A stretch of DNA of 6,434 nucleotides from SUG1106 sp964651095. GTDB taxonomy: Bacteria; Bacillota; Clostridia; Peptostreptococcales; Anaerovoracaceae. This document shows positions 1 through 5,437 of this stretch, in pieces (the stretch's first letter is position 1; every line of letters starts with the position of its first letter). The notes below the pieces were generated by a model. The model worked only from the letters and a program-made list of their open reading frames with translations, was not told the origin of the DNA and did no database searches. Where the stretch lies: positions 1-6,434 of the forward strand of contig CAZYWO010000109.1 in assembly GCA_964651095.1 (NCBI GenBank). Direction: 5' to 3'. The translations under genes and the position numbers were made by a program.

Positions 1-43
1 AAATGTTGAGACAGGCGATTTATTTTCGCCCACCCCAACATTT
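1..43. repeat. Intergenic palindrome, copy A of a GTTGG/CCAAC family
   Basis: The outer arms AAATGTTG (1-8) and CAACATTT (36-43) are exact inverted repeats. Inside them lies a second inverted pair, GGCGA (14-18) and TCGCC (26-30). The layout and arm sequence match the palindrome at 5353-5396, which has the same AAATGTTG/CAACATTT ends, an inner GGCGA/TCGCC and nearly the same total length (43 against 44 bases). It lies beyond the ileS terminator and no gene is visible on it. It could be a terminator or mRNA-end hairpin for a gene to the left of the window, but nothing here settles that. The left edge may be cut by the window. Confidence 0.6.
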
Positions 44-66
44 ATTATAGAGCCTAAATATTAGGA

Positions 67-111
67 AAAACTAAAGGACCCGGAACATTCAGTTCCGGGT
101 TCTTTAGTTTT
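67..111 (-). terminator. Rho-independent terminator of ileS, bidirectional
   Basis: A 16-base-pair stem is formed by 71-86 and 92-107 with a 5-base loop (87-91), GC-rich in the middle (CCCGGAAC/GTTCCGGG) and with one G-T wobble. A/T pairs extend it on both sides (67-70 with 108-111). Read on the minus strand it is followed by TTTTTCC and lies about 30 bases after the ileS stop, as expected for its transcription end. Read on the plus strand it is followed by TTTTAATTG, so it could also stop transcription arriving from the left. Confidence 0.93.
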
Positions 112-141
112 AATTGTTATTATTCAGTCTTTAACGTTTAA

Positions 142-3100
142 CTATACTCTTTCCACTTCAATGCCTGATTTATGTCCGTTTAGATCATATTTAGCCTCAA
201 GTCCGTCAACCATTTCAATGGAAACTGCAAGGGTTTCTTTCTTAATATAGTCCTCATGTTTTGAAACAGCAGCCTTGATATCTTCATCTGCGGTAACTGA
301 GATTTTGATGTTATCCATCATTTCGTAGTCGTTCTGTTTGCGAAGCTGCTGTACTTTAGAAACAAGCTCTCTTGCCAAACCTTCATCGACTAACTCGTCG
401 GTTAAAGTAGTATCTAAAATAGTAAAGACATTGTTTTCCATAGCAACCGCAAAGCCTTCCTTAGCGCTGATTCTGATATCCAGATAATCCTTAACCACTT
501 CAAAAGCCTCGCCTGCAAGGTCTATTAACGCCTTTCCCTCTGCTTCAAGCTTTCCTACAAACTCAGCAGCATTTACACCGGCAAGCGCTCCGCCAAATGC
601 TTTAATCTTTGCTCCAAGAACAGGACCTGCAACCTTAAAATTAGGTTTAAGTGCGAAATTCATATATTTTTCAAGGTCTTTTTCAAAGACAACCTTCTTA
701 ACATTAAGTTCTTCCATAATGAGCGGAGTAAGATCGCTGATTATGGATTCATACTTACCGTCTACCAGAACTTCTGATAAAGGCTGTCTAACCTTAATTT
801 TTTCCTTTTCACGAGTGCCTCTGCCCAGTGTTACAAGCGCCCTTACCAAGTCCATTCTCTCCTCAACATCTGCATCCACAAGGCTCATATCTGCCTTAGG
901 GAAGTAAGCCACATGAACAGTGTCTTCACCTGTTAAGTTGGTATAGATTTCATCTGAAATGAACGGAGCTATAGGTGCAATTAATTTTGCAACACCCACA
1001 AGTACCTCATAAGTTGTGGCATAAACGCTCTTTTTGTCGTCAGTCATTTCTTCTGCATAGAATCTTCTTCTTGCACGTCTTATATACCAGTTTGATAAAT
1101 CTTCTGCAACAAAATCGGTAATCGCTCTTACAGTTCTCATATGGTCATACTGATCCATATATTCTGTAACATCGGCGATAAGCCTGTTATACTTGCTGAG
1201 AATCCATCTGTCAAGTTCAGGCCTCTTATCATATGCAACTTCCAGTGAAGCCACATCTATATTATCCTGATTGGAATAAAGCACAAAGAAATTGTATACG
1301 TTTCTAAGCGTTCCAAAGAACTTGCTTACAATATCAATAAGACCGTCTTCGTCGAACTTGGTAGGCGACCATGCCGGTGAAACGCTGAGCAGATACCATC
1401 TGGTAGCGTCAGCCCCATACTTGTCGAACAGTTCAAAAGGCGAAACTGTATTGCCTCTGGACTTTGACATTTTCTTTCCTTCTTTATCGAGAATCAGGTC
1501 GTTAACCAGAACGTTTTTGTAAGGCGCTCTGCCCATGATAAATGTGGAAATTGCCATCAACGAATAGAACCATCCTCTTGTCTGGTCGATACCTTCACAA
1601 ATGAAGTCTGCCGGGAACAATTTGTCAAAGTTTTCTTTATTTTCAAACGGATAATGCCACTGTGCAAACGGCATTGCACCTGAGTCGAACCAGCAGTCCA
1701 TTACTTCAGGAATTCTGTGCATTTGCTTTCCACATTCAGGACAGGTAATTGTCACATCGTCAACGTAAGGTCGATGAAGTTCTATCGTCTCATCAATATC
1801 CTGATTTGCCAGTTCCACCAGCTCTGCTCTGGAACCTACGCAGTGAAGATGTCCACATTCGCATCTCCATATAGGGATAGGAGTTCCCCAGTATCTTGAA
1901 CGTGAGATAGCCCAGTCTTTTACTTCGGCAAGCCAGTTTCCAAAACGCTTTTCTCCTACGAAGTCAGGGAACCAGTTCACCGTATTGTTATTGGCAACAA
2001 GCTGATCTTTAAGTTTGCTCATTTCAATGTACCACGACGGTTTTGCATAGTAAACGAGCGGAGTCCCGCATCTCCAGCAGTGGGGATAATTGTGTTCCAT
2101 CTTTTCCTTGGCAAAAATCTTGTTATCCTGAGCAAGATATTTGATGATTTCCACATCAAGACCTTCTTCCATAACAAAGTGGCCTTTCCAAGGAGTCTCC
2201 GTGTAGCATCCCGCTTCGTCTACAGGCTGAAGTACCGGCAGATTATATTTGCGTCCGCACTGATAGTCGTCTTCACCGAAGGCCGGAGCAGTATGAACGA
2301 TGCCTGTACCGTCTTCTGTGGATACATAGTCCATACAGGTTACGAAGAAAGCTTTTTTACCGGCAGGTACTTCAACGAACGGCATAATCTGTTCATATTC
2401 CATATATTCAAGGGCGGAACCTTTCATTTCCTCCATAATTTCATACTTGCCTGCTCCAAGAACTTTATCGGCAAGACCCTTTGCAACGTAGAAAAGGTTT
2501 CCTTCGTTTTCGCCTTCCGTTATCTTGGCTTTCACATAATCAATGTCAGGGCCTACTGTAAGAGCAACATTGGAAGCCAATGTCCAAGGAGTGGTTGTCC
2601 ATGCCAAGAAATATTCGTTTTCAGCCCCTACTTTCTTGAATTTCATAGTAAGGGTATTTACTTTAACCATCTTATAGCCTTGTGCTACTTCGTGGGAAGC
2701 AAGTCCTGTTCCGCAGCGCGGGCAGTACGGCAGTATTTTATGGCCTTCATAGATAAGTCCGGCATCAAAAAATTTCTTTAAAATCCACCAACCGGATTCG
2801 ATATAGTCATTATTCAGAGTGATGTATGGATCATCCATGTCAACAAGATATCCCATTCTTTCGGACATTTCTCTCCACATTCCAGTGTAGGTGAAAACCG
2901 ATTCTCTGCACTTCTGGTTAAATTCTTTAATTCCGTATTTTTCAATGTCCTTCTTTCCGGACATGTTTAACTGTTTTTCCACTTCAATTTCTACAGGAAG
3001 TCCGTGAGTATCCCAGCCAGCCTTTCTGTTAACCTGAAAGCCCTGCATAGTCTTATAACGGCAGATAGAGTCTTTTAATGTTCTTGCCATTACGTGATGA

Positions 3101-3264
3101 ATTCCAGGTTTGCCGTTAGCGGTAGGAGGTCCTTCGTAGAAAATAAATGGCACAGCTCCTTCTCTTGCTGTAACGCATTTAGTTAGCAAATCCTCTTCTT
3201 TCCATTTGGCGACTTGCTCATTCTGAACCTCTGCTATAGGTTTTTCTGATAGATTTTTGAACAT
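142..3264 (-). CDS. ileS: Isoleucyl-tRNA synthetase, type 2, with swapped GIHH signature
   Basis: This cytoplasmic class I enzyme attaches isoleucine to tRNA-Ile using ATP and hydrolyses mischarged valine. The 1040-residue length is typical of type 2 (eukaryote-like) IleRS. Visible landmarks are the class signature at 54-57 within PPTANGKPGIHH, WDTHGLP (84-90), CPRC (181-184), the editing-domain motif WTTTPWTL (222-229) with DGTGIVHTAPAFGEDD further on, CWRC (396-399), the Cys clusters around 468-475 and 508-511, and KMSKS (598-602), followed by an anticodon-binding helical domain from about 690. No cysteine occurs after residue 556, so the C-terminal zinc finger of type 1 enzymes is absent. 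The signature reads G-I-H-H where most synthetases have H-x-G-H. The start is ATG with an AAAGGA site about 13 bases upstream; the stop is TAG. A T-box leader precedes it and a strong terminator follows, so it is transcribed alone. The identification is very secure; the mupirocin-resistance expectation is inference. Confidence 0.98.
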   Translation of the reverse strand: MFKNLSEKPIAEVQNEQVAKWKEEDLLTKCVTAREGAVPFIFYEGPPTANGKPGIHHVMARTLKDSICRYKTMQGFQVNRKAGWDTHGLPVEIEVEKQLNMSGKKDIEKYGIKEFNQKCRESVFTYTGMWREMSERMGYLVDMDDPYITLNNDYIESGWWILKKFFDAGLIYEGHKILPYCPRCGTGLASHEVAQGYKMVKVNTLTMKFKKVGAENEYFLAWTTTPWTLASNVALTVGPDIDYVKAKITEGENEGNLFYVAKGLADKVLGAGKYEIMEEMKGSALEYMEYEQIMPFVEVPAGKKAFFVTCMDYVSTEDGTGIVHTAPAFGEDDYQCGRKYNLPVLQPVDEAGCYTETPWKGHFVMEEGLDVEIIKYLAQDNKIFAKEKMEHNYPHCWRCGTPLVYYAKPSWYIEMSKLKDQLVANNNTVNWFPDFVGEKRFGNWLAEVKDWAISRSRYWGTPIPIWRCECGHLHCVGSRAELVELANQDIDETIELHRPYVDDVTITCPECGKQMHRIPEVMDCWFDSGAMPFAQWHYPFENKENFDKLFPADFICEGIDQTRGWFYSLMAISTFIMGRAPYKNVLVNDLILDKEGKKMSKSRGNTVSPFELFDKYGADATRWYLLSVSPAWSPTKFDEDGLIDIVSKFFGTLRNVYNFFVLYSNQDNIDVASLEVAYDKRPELDRWILSKYNRLIADVTEYMDQYDHMRTVRAITDFVAEDLSNWYIRRARRRFYAEEMTDDKKSVYATTYEVLVGVAKLIAPIAPFISDEIYTNLTGEDTVHVAYFPKADMSLVDADVEERMDLVRALVTLGRGTREKEKIKVRQPLSEVLVDGKYESIISDLTPLIMEELNVKKVVFEKDLEKYMNFALKPNFKVAGPVLGAKIKAFGGALAGVNAAEFVGKLEAEGKALIDLAGEAFEVVKDYLDIRISAKEGFAVAMENNVFTILDTTLTDELVDEGLARELVSKVQQLRKQNDYEMMDNIKISVTADEDIKAAVSKHEDYIKKETLAVSIEMVDGLEAKYDLNGHKSGIEVERV

Positions 3265-3303
3265 TTTTTATATTTTTTCCTTTCTTTTATGTCGCTTAAG
3301 GAT

Positions 3304-3346
3304 AAACAAAAAGTCCCTAAGCCGATATGTTTATCGATTTAGGGAC
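3304..3346 (-). terminator. Regulated terminator of the ileS T-box
   Basis: On the minus strand GTCCCTAA (3339-3346) pairs with TTAGGGAC (3313-3320). A second short stem inside it (3322-3327 with 3332-3337) is separated by one mismatch, and the hairpin is followed by TTTTTGTTT. The upstream arm overlaps the antiterminator partner sequence, so the two structures exclude each other. It ends about 39 bases before the ileS start codon. Confidence 0.93.
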
Positions 3347-3534
3347 GATTATTTCTAACCGCGGTACCACCCTAATTGCGAGCCTCAATCAAGACCGCCT
3401 CTCTTTAGTGTGTCAGACTCCGGAGTGATATTCGCTAAAAGGTTTCACCGCTGCCCTCTCAGCCTGCGGGCAGCTCTCTGTAAGGATATTACACCTAGCT
3501 ACTGGTTCCTTCACCGTCTGTATATTCATTTTCC
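3304..3534 (-). promoter_or_regulatory. T-box riboswitch leader, tRNA-Ile specific
   Basis: This is the untranslated leader of ileS, which senses uncharged tRNA-Ile. Read on the minus strand it contains an AGAGAGC element of Stem I, a GGTGAAAC segment, and a specifier loop GAATATCACTCCGGAG in which ATC (plus positions 3427-3429) is an isoleucine codon. Next comes the T-box AGGGTGGTACCGCGG (3359-3373), whose TGGT bulge would pair with the ACCA end of tRNA-Ile. The GTCCCT at 3341-3346 can pair either with AGGG of the T-box (antiterminator) or with the downstream arm of the terminator, which is the expected switch. Low charging of tRNA-Ile should stabilise the antiterminator and raise ileS expression. 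The 5' end is set from the promoter and is approximate. Confidence 0.95.
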
Positions 3535-3539
3535 ATAAT

Positions 3540-3568
3540 ATTTTACTCACTACTGATTAAAATGTCAA
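3540..3568 (-). promoter_or_regulatory. Sigma-A-type promoter of ileS
   Basis: On the minus strand there is a perfect -35 box TTGACA (3563-3568), a spacer of exactly 17 bases and a -10 box TAAAAT (3540-3545). Transcription should start near 3533-3534, just upstream of the T-box Stem I. No second promoter is seen closer to ileS. Confidence 0.9.
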
Positions 3569-3592
3569 GAAGAAAAGCTGATAAAAGTAAGG

Positions 3593-3627
3593 AAAAGCAA
3601 GGTCTAATAATAATTTACCTTGCTTTT
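3593..3627. terminator. Terminator-like hairpin upstream of the ileS promoter
   Basis: The 11-base arms AAAAGCAAGGT (3593-3603) and ACCTTGCTTTT (3617-3627) are perfectly complementary around a 13-base loop. T-rich sequence follows on either strand: TCTCTTCC to the right, and CCTTACTTTT on the minus strand. Placed about 25 bases upstream of the ileS -35 box, it would insulate that promoter from minus-strand read-through coming from gmk-rpoZ. Equally it could end a plus-strand transcript antisense to the ileS leader. The moderate GC content of the stem makes it a middling terminator. Confidence 0.65.
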
Positions 3628-3772
3628 TCTCTTCCGTTATAAAATTCACTACCCCTAATGAACTTAAGCGACTGCTTATCCCGTATTATTTCACCCCTGA
3701 TAGTTCCAATACCAATCTCTTAATATCATATCTCATTAACCGATATTGTATTTCCTGGATACAGCCTCACTT
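3628..3772. other. Non-coding stretch, possible decayed gene remnant on minus strand
   Basis: No intact gene is seen between the hairpin at 3593-3627 and the operators that begin at 3773. On the minus strand there are short protein-like stretches that do not form one open frame. A GTG at 3768-3770 opens VRLYPGNTISVNEI and then stops. An ATG at 3734-3736 in another frame gives MRYDIKRLVLELSGVK and stops at 3686. The first frame is open again from 3719 to a TAA at 3615-3617 (34 codons). This could be a small gene broken by a frameshift, or simply purine-rich DNA that reads well by chance. I recognise no family. A degenerate palindrome at 3720-3739 (TTAAT...ATTAA) weakly resembles the nearby operators. 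Confidence 0.25.
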
Positions 3773-3790
3773 TTAGTGATATTTCACTAA
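3773..3790. promoter_or_regulatory. Probable operator site 1 for the XRE regulator
   Basis: TTAGTGATATTTCACTAA is an 18-base inverted repeat whose half-sites match at 8 of 9 positions. The same half-site TTAGTGATA recurs at the two sites downstream, and all three lie upstream of the small Cro/C1-type gene. Repeated palindromes in front of such a gene are the usual sign of autoregulation. Binding by this particular protein is inferred. Confidence 0.6.
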
Positions 3791-3830
3791 TAACAATTAT
3801 ATTTTATTTTTTTCAAATTGTCAATACTCT

Positions 3831-3850
3831 GTTAGTTATATATCACTAAC
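3831..3850. promoter_or_regulatory. Probable operator site 2 for the XRE regulator
   Basis: GTTAGTTATATATCACTAAC is a 20-base inverted repeat with 9 of 10 half-site positions matching; the right half is a perfect consensus half-site. It lies about 80 bases upstream of the regulator start codon. A TTGTCA that could serve as an alternative -35 box (3818-3823) precedes it, so a bound protein would cover that promoter. Confidence 0.6.
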
Positions 3851-3854
3851 AAGT

Positions 3855-3883
3855 TCTTTTTTAGTGATATATCATCGTAATAT
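3855..3883 (+). promoter_or_regulatory. Possible promoter of the XRE regulator with operator site 3
   Basis: A -10-like TAATAT (3878-3883) is preceded at 17 bases by TCTTTT (3855-3860), a poor -35 box. The spacer is filled by TTAGTGATATATCATCG (3861-3877), whose left half is the operator half-site seen in the two upstream palindromes while the right half is degenerate. A repressor bound there would block polymerase directly. TTGTCA at 3818-3823 with a -10 overlapping operator 2 is an alternative promoter. The promoter call is weak; the operator resemblance is stronger. Confidence 0.4.
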
Positions 3884-3926
3884 GAAGCAAACTATTAAAA
3901 AAAAATTATTCATTGTGAGGTAATTT

Positions 3927-4169
3927 ATGGGAATATACGAGTATACCGTTAATCGAATTTATCAGCTTTGTAAAGAAAGAACCATTACGCCCAATGCGCT
4001 TAGCTATATGTCCGGAATCTCACAATCTACTGTAAAGAGTATTCTAAATGGTGAAAGTAAAAATCCTGGTATCGTAACGCTAAAGAAAATTTGTGATGGT
4101 TTAGATATCACGCTGATCGATTTTTTTGATACGGATGAGTATCGGAAACTTGAGGGTGAAATAAAATAG
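3927..4169 (+). CDS. Small XRE-family (Cro/C1-type) helix-turn-helix regulator
   Basis: This 80-residue protein is almost wholly a single Cro/C1-type DNA-binding domain. The N-terminal helix spans about residues 8-18 (NRIYQLCKERT), helix 2 is around TPNALSYMSG (21-30), the recognition helix is SQSTVKSILNG (32-42), and NPGIVTLKKICDGLDITLIDFF (47-67) matches the closing helices of the family. There is no sensor domain, membrane segment or protease motif. The start is ATG with GTGAGG six bases upstream; the stop is TAG. It is the only plus-strand gene and converges on rpoZ. Three palindromic sites upstream suggest it represses its own promoter; other targets are unknown. Such small regulators occur both as chromosomal genes and in mobile elements, and nothing around it identifies an element. 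Family assignment is secure, the role is not. Confidence 0.92.
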   Translation: MGIYEYTVNRIYQLCKERTITPNALSYMSGISQSTVKSILNGESKNPGIVTLKKICDGLDITLIDFFDTDEYRKLEGEIK

Positions 4170-4218
4170 CTTTTTTACAATTGATAAACAAATTTATTTC
4201 CTCAAAAAAGTAAATAAC

Positions 4219-4260
4219 GTTGACTGAAAAAACTTTTGGTTAGTTTCAGCCAACATTTTT
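4219..4260. terminator. Shared hairpin terminator between XRE gene and rpoZ (repeat copy C)
   Basis: GTTGACTGAAA (4219-4229) and TTTCAGCCAAC (4244-4254) form a 10-pair stem with one mismatch around a 14-base loop. On the plus strand ATTTTTACG follows, ending the regulator transcript about 50 bases after its stop. On the minus strand the stem is followed by GTTATTTACTTTTTT, and it lies about 50 bases past the rpoZ stop, so it can serve both convergent genes. The right arm plus tail GCCAACATTTTTACG (4249-4263) is identical to 15 bases on the minus strand at 5348-5362, which ties it to the palindrome family. Confidence 0.75.
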
Positions 4261-4304
4261 ACGAATTAATATAAACTATATTGTTACATGTATGTTTACT
4301 ATAT

Positions 4305-4505
4305 CTAAAATGCATCATCTCTATTGTAAGTGATTAAATCTTCTGCAATTTCATTTGCAGCAATCGAAACAGGTCTGTCAATGTCAATATCTACAAGGAC
4401 CGGTTTCCCATCGATAATATCTCTGGCTCTCTTTGCCGCCAAAATCACCAACGTATATCTGCTGTCCGCTTTCTTTCTAATTTCATCAACTGATGGGTAT
4501 AACAT
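4305..4505 (-). CDS. rpoZ: DNA-directed RNA polymerase omega subunit
   Basis: This is the small subunit that wraps the C-terminal region of beta-prime and helps assemble and stabilise RNA polymerase. At 66 residues it has the usual Firmicute size. Characteristic segments are the N-terminal MLYPSVDEI, the conserved SRYTLVILAAKRARDI (15-30) and RPVSIAANEIAEDLITY (44-60). The start is ATG, 2 bases after the gmk stop, with an AGGAGG site inside the last gmk codons, which points to co-transcription and probable translational coupling. The stop is TAG. The next gene is the convergent regulator, so rpoZ is the last gene of the operon here; the coaBC and priA genes that often follow it in Firmicutes are not present. 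Confidence 0.96.
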   Translation of the reverse strand: MLYPSVDEIRKKADSRYTLVILAAKRARDIIDGKPVLVDIDIDRPVSIAANEIAEDLITYNRDDAF

Positions 4506-4507
4506 TA

Positions 4508-5128
4508 TTATTCCTCCTCATATTTTTTAACTAATTCATCTGCCGTTAAAGTCACCTTGGAATGTTCTGCAATCACAATGGCCTTAACTCTTGCCACCGC
4601 TTCCTCCAGTTCCCCGTTGACAACGCAGTAATCATATCTTTCAATAAAGGAAAGTTCCTTCATCGTTTCTCCCAGTCTCATCTCAATGGCTTCCGCGCTT
4701 TCAGTGCCTCTGCCTGTCAATCTCTTGCGAAGCTCTGACATAGACGGCGGAAGTATAAAAATAAATACGCCGTCAGGATAATTTTCTTTAACCTTTAACG
4801 CACCTTGAATATCTATTTCAAGTATTACATCTACACCCTGCTGGAGTTTTTCAATTACCGGCGCTTTCGGAGTTCCATAACGCCTGCCGTATACATTGGC
4901 GTGCTCAAGAAAACCATCTTTTTCAATATTGGCTATGAAATCTTCTTCGCTCACAAAATAGTAATGTTTGCCGTGAACTTCACCCTCTCTTGGTGATCTT
5001 GTAGTCATAGATATGGAAAGCTCCAGTTCAGTTTCCTCAAGAAGCCTTTTACAGATTGTGCCTTTACCTGCTCCAGACGGCCCCGATAGTATGAATAATT
5101 TGCCTGAATGGTTCTTATCTAGATTCAT
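4508..5128 (-). CDS. gmk: Guanylate kinase
   Basis: This cytoplasmic enzyme phosphorylates GMP to GDP with ATP in purine nucleotide metabolism. The 206 residues match the usual length. Visible features are the P-loop GPSGAGKGT (16-24), the GMP-binding segment SMTTRSPREGE (40-50) with the Tyr pair at 56-57, EHANVYGRRYGTP (75-87), EIDIQGA (94-100), and the arginine-rich lid RKRLTGRGTES (134-144) with Arg151 following. All catalytic positions I can check are present. The start is ATG with AGGAG six bases upstream, driven by its own promoter about 30 bases further up. It overlaps the ribosome-binding site of rpoZ at its 3' end. In many Firmicutes gmk follows yicC and remA; here yicC is 309 bases upstream and no remA lies between. 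In Gram-positive bacteria Gmk is known to be inhibited by (p)ppGpp; that is family knowledge, not read from this sequence. Confidence 0.97.
   Translation of the reverse strand: MNLDKNHSGKLFILSGPSGAGKGTICKRLLEETELELSISMTTRSPREGEVHGKHYYFVSEEDFIANIEKDGFLEHANVYGRRYGTPKAPVIEKLQQGVDVILEIDIQGALKVKENYPDGVFIFILPPSMSELRKRLTGRGTESAEAIEMRLGETMKELSFIERYDYCVVNGELEEAVARVKAIVIAEHSKVTLTADELVKKYEEE
4513..4518 (-). promoter_or_regulatory. rpoZ ribosome-binding site inside gmk
   Basis: On the minus strand the last three sense codons of gmk, all Glu, read GAGGAGGAA and contain a perfect AGGAGG. It stands 7 bases before the rpoZ ATG, with the gmk stop codon in between. It fixes the rpoZ start and means ribosomes ending gmk sit on the rpoZ initiation site. 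Confidence 0.9.
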
Positions 5129-5159
5129 TGATAACTCCTATTTTTGCTTGTGATAACAC

Positions 5160-5188
5160 ATTTTAACACAATTTTATTACTTTTTCAA
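5160..5188 (-). promoter_or_regulatory. Sigma-A-type promoter of gmk-rpoZ
   Basis: On the minus strand there is a -35 box TTGAAA (5183-5188), a 17-base spacer and a -10 box TAAAAT (5160-5165), preceded by TGT to give an extended -10. Transcription should start near 5154, leaving an untranslated leader of about 26 bases with the AGGAG site. This makes gmk-rpoZ independent of yicC. Confidence 0.85.
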
Positions 5189-5303
5189 GACTTGTTATTA
5201 AGACTTATAACGAGAAGTTGAAGTTGTATCATTTGAATTCGTAAAGAGTCGTAGCTCCAAAAATAGTTACATAAATATTTCCACAATTTAGATTTGCAGT
5301 ATT

Positions 5304-5340
5304 GTTGGCACGAATATACCATCCACCGATATCTGCCAAC
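5304..5340. repeat. Intergenic palindrome, copy D of the GTTGG/CCAAC family
   Basis: GTTGGCA (5304-5310) and TGCCAAC (5334-5340) are exact 7-base inverted arms around a 23-base interior that can pair a little further (ATAT/ATAT). No T-run follows on the minus strand, so it is not a good terminator for yicC. It sits only 12 bases from copy B. The right arm of D and the left arm of B are themselves an inverted pair centred on TACGTA (5346-5351), so alternative hairpins are possible. Confidence 0.6.
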
Positions 5341-5347
5341 AAAAATA

Positions 5348-5396
5348 CGTAAAAATGTTGGCGAAAAAGTTTATTTTTATAAATTCGCCAACATTT
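5348..5396 (-). terminator. Palindrome copy B, likely terminator of yicC
   Basis: The 13-base arms AAATGTTGGCGAA (5353-5365) and TTCGCCAACATTT (5384-5396) are perfect inverted repeats around an 18-base A/T loop. On the minus strand the stem ends in ATTTTTACG and lies about 40 bases after the yicC stop, so it plausibly ends that transcript. The long loop and A/T-rich stem ends make it less than ideal. The arms match copy A at the left edge of the window, and its tail shares 15 identical bases with copy C. Confidence 0.7.
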
Positions 5397-5397
5397 A

Positions 5398-5437
5398 CCC
5401 TTCTTTTTTATTTCTTTCCTTTCTATTTCTTTCCATT
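5398..5437 (-). other. Purine tract in the yicC 3' untranslated region
   Basis: Between the yicC stop and the hairpin at 5353-5396, the minus strand has 37 purines in 40 bases, with three T and no C. It contains an 11-base direct repeat (GGAAAGAAATA on the minus strand) at 5409-5419 and 5424-5434, a 15-base period. No reading frame is indicated. It could be an unstructured RNA landing site or a by-product of repeat slippage. Confidence 0.5.

Noticed and set aside
719..1899. Short plus-strand open frames at 719-907, 1292-1522 and 1717-1899
   Set aside because: All are antisense to ileS, have low-complexity or unrecognisable translations and no supporting signals.
2080..2781. 233-codon open frame on the plus strand inside ileS
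   Set aside because: It is wholly antisense to conserved IleRS coding sequence, including the editing domain, and its translation is rich in Phe, Ile, Cys and His with no recognisable domain. It has no convincing ribosome-binding site. It is a shadow of the real gene.
3593..3627. Hairpin considered as an attachment site or transposon end
   Set aside because: No direct target duplication, integrase or transposase is present, and the flanking T-rich sequence fits a terminator better.
4330..4996. Plus-strand open frames at 4330-4530 and 4805-4996
   Set aside because: They are antisense to rpoZ and gmk respectively, whose products are unmistakable.
5191..5214. Weak inverted repeat CTTGTTAT/ATAACGAG upstream of the gmk promoter
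   Set aside because: It is short, A/T-rich and imperfect, with no T-run and no second copy, so it is not distinguishable from chance.
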